DNA from: Clostridiaceae bacterium
GTDB taxonomy: Bacteria > Bacillota > Clostridia > Lutisporales > Lutisporaceae
Length of the DNA stretch: 6,584 nucleotides
Direction of reading: 5' to 3'
Assembly (NCBI GenBank): GCA_003527145.1
Contig: DPSW01000293.1
Span: 14,634 to 21,217 of the forward strand
Position numbers and translations under genes: made by a program. The notes under the pieces are model-generated. The model did not search any database and was not told where the DNA came from. It was given only the letters and a program-made list of their open reading frames with translations. Shown piece by piece: positions 1-5,047 of this stretch; within the stretch, counting starts at the first letter, position 1, and every line of letters starts with the position of its first letter.

Positions 1-618
1 CATGTCATGATGACAAAACTCTCCTCTTTTTCCCGCTTTTTCGGATATATCATAATAGCTGCTTTCTTTTAAGAGGCTTATGGCTTCATTGCCCTGATCC
101 GCAAAAAAATCTATAAGAGGATAATAAGCTTCATCAAACTCGTCTGTTATTTTTTTCTCCTCGATTACAGCTTTAAAGGCTTGAAGGTCTTTTAGCCTTT
201 TCTCAAAATGCTCGGGCCATTTCCCATAATAGACCCTGGGCTTTGAAGCTTCGGGGGGTATGAAGCCTGCCGAGGCCTTATGCAGTTCTGCAGAAAGCTT
301 TATGATCTTCGCCAGATCATCCTCTTTCTTAAATTTGCACTGCCTGCTTTCAATCCAGGGCAGGGCATAATATATATATTCCCCATCTTCCATACATATG
401 TCACCATTCAAGGTCATATCATAGGCTATAGCAGGGGTAAATCCCTTCTCTATGAGGTGGTTTACCGCAGCAAATACAAAAAGGAAGTAGCTTCGCCTGA
501 TGTGGGCTCTTTTGAAGCATTTTGCTCCCTGGCTCGTATTCAATTTTGAGATCTTCCTTATTTTTTCTTCACCCATTATTTTAAAGCCGTATGCCTTCTC
601 TATATCTTCCCATTTCAT
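1..618 (-). CDS. CotS-family spore coat protein, APH/choline-kinase-like fold (3' end outside window)
   Basis: This leftward gene is cut by the window edge; 206 N-terminal residues of an expected roughly 330-350 are visible. It begins MKWEDIEKAYGF. It shows the CotS/YutH-type pattern: a small N-lobe with a likely ATP-binding Lys in CFKRA (residue 36), then NHLIEKGF (53-60), the hinge-like ALPWIESRQC (85-94), LSAELHKASAGF (108-119), and YGKWPEHFEKRLKDL (131-145). The visible part ends in FCHHDM (201-206), which matches the catalytic-loop HxD of aminoglycoside phosphotransferase-like kinases, with Asp205 as the likely base. CotS proteins sit in or bind the spore coat, and members of the wider group are thought to phosphorylate sugars or similar small molecules. 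The start is set by AGGAGGG at 626-632. The family call is firm from the motif series; substrate and activity are unknown. A GT4 glycosyltransferase lies nearby on the other strand. Confidence 0.87.
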   Translation of the reverse strand, partial: MKWEDIEKAYGFKIMGEEKIRKISKLNTSQGAKCFKRAHIRRSYFLFVFAAVNHLIEKGFTPAIAYDMTLNGDICMEDGEYIYYALPWIESRQCKFKKEDDLAKIIKLSAELHKASAGFIPPEASKPRVYYGKWPEHFEKRLKDLQAFKAVIEEKKITDEFDEAYYPLIDFFADQGNEAISLLKESSYYDISEKAGKRGEFCHHDM

Positions 619-625
619 GCTTGTG

Positions 626-632
626 CCCTCCT
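626..632 (-). promoter_or_regulatory. Ribosome binding site of the CotS-family gene
   Basis: AGGAGGG on the minus strand lies 7 nt before the ATG at 618. It fixes the start of the edge-truncated gene. Confidence 0.8.
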
Positions 633-649
633 AAAGATGGTATATATAT

Positions 650-677
650 CATTATATGTTCAGAACGCCGGCGCTGT
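650..677 (-). promoter_or_regulatory. Candidate sporulation-type promoter (sigma-K/E-like) for the CotS-family gene
   Basis: On the minus strand CATATAATG (658-650) resembles the CATAnnnTA -10 box of late mother-cell sigma-K promoters, with an AC dinucleotide (677-676) 17 bp upstream as the minimal -35. The element is 18 nt before the ribosome binding site. The same bases contain TATAAT, so a sigma-A promoter is possible, but no good TTGACA is present. This is inference from short motifs. Confidence 0.35.
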
Positions 678-704
678 TACATATATAAGAGCCGGGGCTG
701 ACTA

Positions 705-733
705 TTGTACCTTCGTGAAATATTTAGTAAACT
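705..733 (+). promoter_or_regulatory. Candidate sigma-A promoter for the ATP-cone gene
   Basis: TTGTAC (705-710) and TAAACT (728-733) are 17 bp apart, each matching four of six consensus bases. They lie about 65 nt before the start codon at 800. An overlapping TATTAT at 736-741 is an alternative -10. The evidence is weak. Confidence 0.25.
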
Positions 734-799
734 GATATTATCAGAGAATGGATTATTAGTGGTCTTGTACATCAAATAAATATTATGGAGGGATTAATC

Positions 800-1066
800 A
801 TGTTGGTCGTAAAAAAGAATGGTTCATTGCAGGAATTTAATATCGAAAAAATTAGGACAAGCGTCAATAACTGCTTGTGCAGCGATGATTGTTATATGAC
901 GGAAGGAGACATCAACGCGCTTTCCACACAAGTCAACAGGATATTAACAGAAGTTTCAAAAGGTAATGCCCATACGTCTACATATGAAATCAGAGGTATC
1001 GTATATCATGTTTTAATGGAAAACGGATTTAAAGAAGTTGCAAAGTCTTACATGAAACTATGCTAA
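800..1066 (+). CDS. Stand-alone ATP-cone domain protein (88 aa)
   Basis: The product is almost entirely one ATP-cone domain. It has the opening VVKKNGSLQEFNIEKI (residues 3-18), matching the V-x-K-x-x-G...F-x-x-x-K-I nucleotide-binding start, and the closing TSTYEIRGIVYHVLMENGF plus AKSYMKL helices. ATP cones sense ATP/dATP in ribonucleotide reductase large subunits and in the repressor NrdR. Here there is no NrdR zinc ribbon and no reductase domain, so the partner is unknown. An in-frame ATG at 785 is rejected because the ribosome binding site GGAGGG (787-792) overlaps it and sits 7 nt before ATG 800. The gene is divergent from the CotS-family gene. It is followed after 119 nt by the glycosyltransferase gene, with no clear terminator between them, so co-transcription is possible. 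Domain call is good; role is unknown. Confidence 0.82.
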   Translation: MLVVKKNGSLQEFNIEKIRTSVNNCLCSDDCYMTEGDINALSTQVNRILTEVSKGNAHTSTYEIRGIVYHVLMENGFKEVAKSYMKLC

Positions 1067-1121
1067 GACAATAATAGGCGTGCATGGCACCTCATATGTC
1101 ACAAAAATGATGAATAATGAT

Positions 1122-1153
1122 TATAATATATTATGTCTTGCTGTATATATAAT
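1122..1153 (+). promoter_or_regulatory. AT-rich putative promoter region of the glycosyltransferase gene
   Basis: Two exact TATAAT hexamers occur, at 1122-1127 and 1148-1153. Neither has a convincing -35 box at 16-18 bp. The second would place a transcription start about 25 nt before the start codon at 1186. Offered only as a candidate. Confidence 0.25.
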
Positions 1154-1185
1154 TGGGGCCTAAGATTTAAAAACGAGGTGAGCAC

Positions 1186-2310
1186 ATGCACGCTTGCATA
1201 GATGTAAGAGGGGCAAAGCTTTATGCCGGCACAGGCATAGGAACATATACCATGAGATTGATGGAAAACATTCAAGCCATAGATAGTGACAATCATTACA
1301 GCTTTTTCTGGCCCAACGGAGGCTACGAAAGCTTTGCAGCCAAGAAAAATATTCAAGTGATCCTTTTTGGCGAGAGAAATAAAAAGTTTTGGGATGAATG
1401 TTATCTGCCCAAAAGACTAAAGCAATTGAAGCCTGATGTTTTTCATCTTCCTCAAAATGGTCTTGGTCTTCCTGTCAGGAAATATTCCAAATATGTGGTC
1501 ACAGTACATGATCTCATACCATACACAATGCCTGAAACCTGCGGTAAGAGCTACTTGGAGAAGTTCACCACAGAGATGCCGTTCATTTTGGATAAATCCG
1601 ATCTTATTATAACTGTATCCCAATACTCCAAGGATGATATCATAAAGTATTTCGATGTGCCTCAGGAAAAGATAAAGGTAACTTATCTGGCGGCAGACAG
1701 CATATTCAGACATATGGATAAGGATACGGCCTGGGATTTGCTGAAGCACAAGTATAACTACTCCACAGATTATATACTGTACTTAGGAGGCTTTAGCCCA
1801 AGAAAGAATGTAGATGGATTGCTCCATGCCTATAAGGCTATTTATAAGGAATTGCCCGGACGTTATGATCTTATGATTCTGGGAGCCTCCAAGGATGATC
1901 ATTATGAAACGAAAAAGAAGGTCCATTCATTGGGGATAGAAGATAGGGTCGTCTTCACCGGCTATATACCTTATGAGCATCTGCCATTGTTTTATAATTG
2001 TGCAAGCCTTTTCGTATACCCGTCTTTTTATGAGGGGTTCGGCCTTCCTCCCCTCGAAGCGATGACCTGCGGCACACCCGTTATCACATCAAATGTGACC
2101 TCGATTCCTGAAATAGTTGATGGAGGAGCCATTCTGGTGAATCCTTATGAGCCGGATGAGCTTATAAATTCCATGTATGAGGTACTGACAGATATAAGCT
2201 TGAGCCAGGAGCTTTCGCTGAAAGGGATGAAGAGGGCATATCAATTTTCCTGGAGAAAAACAGCTCTGGAAACCGTTAAAGCTTATGAGGAAGCTATAGC
2301 CATGTATTGA
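1186..2310 (+). CDS. GT4-family glycosyltransferase (GT-B fold, group 1)
   Basis: This 374-residue protein transfers a sugar from a nucleotide-sugar donor to an unknown acceptor; no signal peptide or membrane segment is seen, so it should act in the cytoplasm. The N-terminal acceptor domain has the glycine loop GTGIGTY (15-21) and VVTVHDLIPYTMPE (104-117). The C-terminal donor domain has YLGGFSPRKNVDGLL (199-213), with Arg206 and Lys207 likely contacting the donor phosphates, VVFTGYIPYEHLPLFY (255-270), and the E-x7-E motif EGFGLPPLE (Glu283, Glu291) followed by CGTPVI. Length is normal for GT4. The start has GAGGTGA at 1175-1181. Its proximity to a CotS-family gene recalls the GT4 coat protein CotSA of Bacillus, so spore-surface or other envelope polysaccharide synthesis is inferred. 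Donor and acceptor cannot be told from sequence. The lipoprotein gene follows after 170 nt. Confidence 0.9.
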   Translation: MHACIDVRGAKLYAGTGIGTYTMRLMENIQAIDSDNHYSFFWPNGGYESFAAKKNIQVILFGERNKKFWDECYLPKRLKQLKPDVFHLPQNGLGLPVRKYSKYVVTVHDLIPYTMPETCGKSYLEKFTTEMPFILDKSDLIITVSQYSKDDIIKYFDVPQEKIKVTYLAADSIFRHMDKDTAWDLLKHKYNYSTDYILYLGGFSPRKNVDGLLHAYKAIYKELPGRYDLMILGASKDDHYETKKKVHSLGIEDRVVFTGYIPYEHLPLFYNCASLFVYPSFYEGFGLPPLEAMTCGTPVITSNVTSIPEIVDGGAILVNPYEPDELINSMYEVLTDISLSQELSLKGMKRAYQFSWRKTALETVKAYEEAIAMY

Positions 2311-2341
2311 ATTTGTTTCAATCTGGCTATATTATTAATAT

Positions 2342-2366
2342 ATAAAAAATGTGCAACATTTTTTAT
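2342..2366. other. Perfect AT-rich hairpin after the glycosyltransferase gene (possible weak terminator)
   Basis: An 11-bp perfect stem (ATAAAAAATGT at 2342-2352 with its complement at 2356-2366) encloses a GCA loop, 31 nt past the glycosyltransferase stop codon. The 3' arm carries six T but the stem is nearly all A-T and no T tract follows. It could slow or partly terminate transcription, or be part of the repeat cluster that follows. Confidence 0.5.
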
Positions 2367-2374
2367 GGCTGCGA

Positions 2375-2437
2375 GGTACGGGGCACGAGGATTAGGGTAT
2401 TCCTTTTGGGTCAGACCCTTGCTATGCACCACGTACC
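2375..2437. repeat. Upstream copy of the module B-A repeat, folded in an imperfect inverted repeat
   Basis: The outer arms GGTACG (2375-2380) and CGTACC (2432-2437) pair. Inside lie module B (2378-2394, ACGGGG..CACG.GGATTA) and the 22-bp module A (2391-2412). An exact copy of module A lies at 4772-4793 downstream of the lipoprotein gene. GGGT/ACCC (2408-2411 with 2415-2418) forms a small inner hairpin. The element sits just before the lipoprotein leader. Confidence 0.65.
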
Positions 2438-2458
2438 CGAAAAAAATTGCTATGCAAT
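2419..2458. repeat. Direct repeat TTGCTATGCA, second copy within a small palindrome
   Basis: TTGCTATGCA occurs at 2419-2428 and again at 2447-2456, 28 bp apart. The second copy lies in ATTGC-TAT-GCAAT (2446-2458), an inverted repeat just 13 nt before the ribosome binding site of the lipoprotein gene. It could be a binding site or a repeat remnant. Confidence 0.4.
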
Positions 2459-2480
2459 ATTAATATTTATAGGTGGACAA

Positions 2481-4703
2481 ATGAAAAAAATATTATTGCT
2501 CATGCTTGTTTTGGCATCCGTCTTTCTGTTTGGATGCCGCTTTAAATCTGATAACATAACCATGTATGAATTGCCGGAAGGGGCTGAAATACAAAAGACT
2601 CTTGATATTCTGGCCGATTCTGTTTTGTCTATGAATATAGAAGGTTATATGTCCTGCTTTTCTGCCGACTGCGCTTTTTTGAATAAAATAAATAAAAATA
2701 TCCTCTCCGTAAGGGCTCAAAACATAAAATACAAAAACTTTTCCGTTAGCATTAAGGGTTTGAAAAGATACGGAGAGGGTTTGGAGGCAATAGTAAATAC
2801 TCAGTGGGAAACATTGTCGGACGGCAAGAGGAAGTCCGGCGAACAAACCAGAAGCATCTACTTTTCCAAAGAAAAGGAAACCTGGAAGATCAAAGATTAC
2901 TATTTTCGTACCTACATCCGGCCTTCTGTGGTCGTTGGAAACAGCAGCCTTCTCTTTGCCAATGCCCAGGGTATGGCAAAGGCTTTGACTTCTAAGCTTT
3001 TTCTTGATATTGACCATATCCAGAGCTCAGGCGATTTAATACTCCTGGGCACCGCTTATGATAATGCATCAATACTGGAAATGGAGAAGGAAAATTCAAC
3101 TTATATCAAAGTTACAGAGAATTATCCCGGAAATGATCTGGGAATAGTTCAGGTTATACCCAACGCAGGGGACTACAGACATGTCATACTCATTCAAGGC
3201 AGCTCTTTGCGGGGGGCAAAAAACGCTATAAGCTTTATGACCCAGTATCTGACCCAGAACAGCTACATGGAGCCCGGAGTCTATCTCATACAGGATGACA
3301 AGATACGTAAAGCCGAGCTTTTAGAATTGACGACCCTCACAACCCTCGATTACAATAAGGCCGAAGATACCTTATCCAAGGTGCAAAATGTGGTTGAGTA
3401 TAATATAAAGCTGATATCCGATGAAATTGCTTTGGAAAAAGATAATATACATTTGATAGAAAAAAACATATCAAATAGTAATAGAAAAGACTACAAGGAA
3501 GCCTTTTCCGTTAATTCTGCCGCGAAAAAACAGTCTCAGTCCATTCGTATGGGAATAATATCCTCATATTTCATGAACAAGGATGTCTGCACAAAGGCTT
3601 TTCAATTGCCCCCCAAGGCGGATGCAGAGGCCTTGGATGCCGCTTTGATGCTTTCTTCAGATATGGATATCTCATCTGTGACAGCGCTCTTGCGTTTAAC
3701 GGGCTTTTTGGGAGATGAGGTTTTCAGCCTTGAGGGGGAGGACGCCTCTGTCATATTTGCAAATACAGGTGACGGGCATGCCCTTGATCCTGATATGCCC
3801 TTCATACATGGAGTAAACCGGCAGTATACCTTAGAAGAGCTGAGATCCATTGAAAACGACGGGTATTACTTGAATCTCAAGGATAATTCCACCAACATGC
3901 CTAAGGAAGATATAATAAACAACATAAACGCCATAAATAAGGTATTCAGCTTAAAAAAAGAGCTGCTTCCAAGCAGGCTTGTGAGAAAAAGCTTCGCTCA
4001 AAACGAGGAGTTAGTAAATAACCTCATACCCTTTAACACCCTTGATATATATGAAAAGCTTCAAAATAATGCTCCATACTTTCAATATAGTAATTCCATG
4101 TCTTCCCTGAGCGAAGCAAAGTATGCCTTGAGAACGGCCATGGGAGAGCTGCTGTCCCTAAAGTGCAGAAAGTATATCCTAAATCTTGCAGGTAAATATC
4201 CGGGAAGCCAATATGATTACAGCCGCTACAGCGCGGGACTGGCCTTCGTAGAAAAACCGGAAGCCTATGCAGAAGCGGCCCGGGAATCGGCAGTTGTGAA
4301 GGTAAAAGCTTCTGAAATCGGTTCTTCCAATAGGGAAAGAGAGAACAAGATAGAAGGGATTTTGAGCCTGCTGTCAACAATAAAAATCGAAGAAAAGGCG
4401 ATGGATTTTTTCCTTCATCCTGAAGCATGCCTTAAATATAAAAAAGGAGGTGCTATGGATAAGGCCTTGCTGGCTTACGGGCTTTATACCGGCTTGTTCG
4501 GCAAGTCGGATGAGACATGGGTGGCAATAAGCGAGAACTCTTCTTATGTGGTCATAAAGGATGAGTATGGCTATAAATACATAGATTGCAAATACAATAC
4601 CCTAAGCAGGATGCCCGATCCAACCATATATCTTTGCTTTAATGAAAAGCATGCATATAATACCCGCCTCGGCATAGGGGAGAAGCCGGAGTTTATGAGA
4701 TAG
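2481..4703 (+). CDS. Large lipoprotein of unknown function with NTF2-like and degenerate transglutaminase-like segments
   Basis: The start at 2481 is chosen over the in-frame ATG at 2349 because AGGTGG (2471-2476) precedes it and it opens a lipoprotein signal peptide: MKKILLLMLVLASVFLFGC, with lipobox LFGC and lipidated Cys19. The mature 722 residues should be anchored on the outer face of the membrane. Residues about 36-145 look like an NTF2/SnoaL-type fold ending in the typical KETWKIKDYYF. Residues about 150-255 read as an alpha/beta unit with DLILLGTAYDN (185-195) and HVILIQGSSLRGAKNA (234-249). Residues about 385-440 and 650-705 each resemble a transglutaminase core that has lost Cys and His but keeps an Asp (LDPD 435-438; YID 700-702). 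No family is recognised, and all domain assignments are inferences by eye. It lies between two related repeat elements and converges on the IclR gene. A role linked to the upstream glycosyltransferase is possible but untested. Confidence 0.8.
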   Translation: MKKILLLMLVLASVFLFGCRFKSDNITMYELPEGAEIQKTLDILADSVLSMNIEGYMSCFSADCAFLNKINKNILSVRAQNIKYKNFSVSIKGLKRYGEGLEAIVNTQWETLSDGKRKSGEQTRSIYFSKEKETWKIKDYYFRTYIRPSVVVGNSSLLFANAQGMAKALTSKLFLDIDHIQSSGDLILLGTAYDNASILEMEKENSTYIKVTENYPGNDLGIVQVIPNAGDYRHVILIQGSSLRGAKNAISFMTQYLTQNSYMEPGVYLIQDDKIRKAELLELTTLTTLDYNKAEDTLSKVQNVVEYNIKLISDEIALEKDNIHLIEKNISNSNRKDYKEAFSVNSAAKKQSQSIRMGIISSYFMNKDVCTKAFQLPPKADAEALDAALMLSSDMDISSVTALLRLTGFLGDEVFSLEGEDASVIFANTGDGHALDPDMPFIHGVNRQYTLEELRSIENDGYYLNLKDNSTNMPKEDIINNINAINKVFSLKKELLPSRLVRKSFAQNEELVNNLIPFNTLDIYEKLQNNAPYFQYSNSMSSLSEAKYALRTAMGELLSLKCRKYILNLAGKYPGSQYDYSRYSAGLAFVEKPEAYAEAARESAVVKVKASEIGSSNRERENKIEGILSLLSTIKIEEKAMDFFLHPEACLKYKKGGAMDKALLAYGLYTGLFGKSDETWVAISENSSYVVIKDEYGYKYIDCKYNTLSRMPDPTIYLCFNEKHAYNTRLGIGEKPEFMR
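4444..4457 (+). promoter_or_regulatory. Internal Shine-Dalgarno plus in-frame ATG inside the lipoprotein gene
   Basis: AAGGAGGT (4444-4451) is a full-strength ribosome binding motif 3 nt before an in-frame ATG at 4455 (Met659). Starting there would give an 82-residue cytoplasmic C-terminal fragment holding the last transglutaminase-like segment. Spacing is shorter than usual, and the bases also encode Lys-Gly-Gly, so chance is quite possible. Confidence 0.25.
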
Positions 4704-4731
4704 GATTCAGGGTTCAGAACTCAGAGCTCAG
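4704..4731. repeat. Heptamer tandem repeat, left end
   Basis: Four head-to-tail 7-bp units: GATTCAG, GGTTCAG, AACTCAG, AGCTCAG (consensus RRYTCAG). The first begins on the base after the TAG stop of the lipoprotein gene. Confidence 0.85.
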
Positions 4732-4808
4732 GATGAGGGTATTCCTTACTGGTCAGCTGCTAGCCGCTGGCATTAGGGTATTCCTTTTGGGTCTAAAGGA
4801 CGGGGAAC

Positions 4809-4848
4809 ACGGATTAACACGGAGGGTTACGGATTTTCACTGAGAGAT
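4809..4848. repeat. Decamer repeat, ACGGAttttn type
   Basis: Four 10-bp units start with AC at 4809, 4819, 4829 and 4839 (ACGGATTAAC, ACGGAGGGTT, ACGGATTTTC, ACTGAGAGAT). The last unit is diverged. Confidence 0.65.
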
Positions 4849-4870
4849 AGGATAATATGAGAACGGAAAC

Positions 4871-4900
4871 CACTAAAAGACACTAAAGGGCACAAAAACG
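4871..4900. repeat. Decamer repeat, CACTAAArgn type
   Basis: Three 10-bp units follow one another: CACTAAAAGA, CACTAAAGGG, CACAAAAACG. The period equals that of the array at 4809-4848 but the phase differs. Confidence 0.65.
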
Positions 4901-4908
4901 CGGAAAGA

Positions 4909-4974
4909 AAAAGTAGCAAAACAGAGAATCACACCGCAAGTAGCATTTGCAGTGTGATTAACTTTTGCTCTTTT
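4909..4974. terminator. Long hairpin, probable bidirectional terminator of two convergent genes
   Basis: The inner stem is AATCACAC/GTGTGATT (4927-4934 with 4952-4959), then one C-A mismatch, then GCAA/TTGC (4936-4939 with 4947-4950) around a 7-nt loop. The outer stem is AGCAAAA/TTTTGCT (4915-4921 with 4963-4969), extended by AAAAG/CTTTT with one bulged T. The 3' side is T-rich when read from either strand. The hairpin lies between the ends of the rightward lipoprotein gene and the leftward IclR gene, where a shared terminator is expected. The T tracts are interrupted, so it is not a textbook intrinsic terminator. Confidence 0.6.
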
Positions 4975-5026
4975 ATGAGAATCCGTGCTCCCCGTCCCCC
5001 AGGACCCCAAGAGAATACCCAAAATC

Positions 5027-5047
5027 CTGAGTTCTGAATCCTGAGCT
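5027..5047. repeat. Heptamer tandem repeat, right end (inverted)
   Basis: On the minus strand three units read AGCTCAG, GATTCAG, AACTCAG, the same RRYTCAG family as the left end. The first follows directly after the TAG stop of the IclR gene. TTCAGAACTCAG (4713-4724) and AGAGCTCAGGAT (4723-4734) are both matched perfectly in inverted orientation here. Confidence 0.85.

Larger units (their letters stand above)
4704..5047. repeat. 344-bp symmetrical modular repeat element between two convergent genes
   Basis: This whole gap has no gene and is built from repeats arranged as an imperfect inverted repeat. From the left: a heptamer array (4704-4731), a diverged module A (4736-4757), a palindromic CAGCtGCTAGCcGCTG (4754-4769), module A (4772-4793), module B (4800-4815), decamer arrays (4809-4848 and 4871-4900), and a long hairpin (4909-4974). 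Then come, on the opposite strand, module B (4980-4995), module A (5003-5020), and a heptamer array (5027-5047). The arms match in content and order. It could be a MITE-like non-autonomous element or an expanded intergenic repeat. No transposase or clear target-site duplication is seen. Confidence 0.75.

Noticed and set aside
280..549. Rightward 89-residue open frame
   Set aside because: It is antisense to the CotS-family gene, whose motifs through the HxD loop are intact, and it has no ribosome binding site.
666..673. CGCCGGCG as a regulatory palindrome between the CotS-family and ATP-cone genes
   Set aside because: It is a self-complementary 8-mer with no loop, no second copy and no T tract. 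It is too short to support a function.
785..799. ATG at 785 as the start of the ATP-cone gene
   Set aside because: The only good ribosome binding site (GGAGGG, 787-792) overlaps this codon and serves ATG 800.
2349..2480. N-terminal 44-residue extension of the lipoprotein from the ATG at 2349
   Set aside because: It starts inside a hairpin, has no ribosome binding site, runs through repeat modules, and would bury the lipoprotein signal peptide. ATG 2481 has AGGTGG and an ideal lipobox.
2493..3017. Leftward 174-residue open frame inside the lipoprotein gene
   Set aside because: It is the antisense shadow of a gene with a clear signal peptide. The translation shows no recognisable domain.
4033..4428. 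Leftward 131-residue open frame inside the lipoprotein gene
   Set aside because: Leucine/proline-rich antisense shadow with no start signal or motif.
4704..5047. CRISPR array
   Set aside because: Repeats are 7 or 10 bp and directly abutting, or inverted modules. There are no 23-37 bp repeats with unique spacers and no cas genes.
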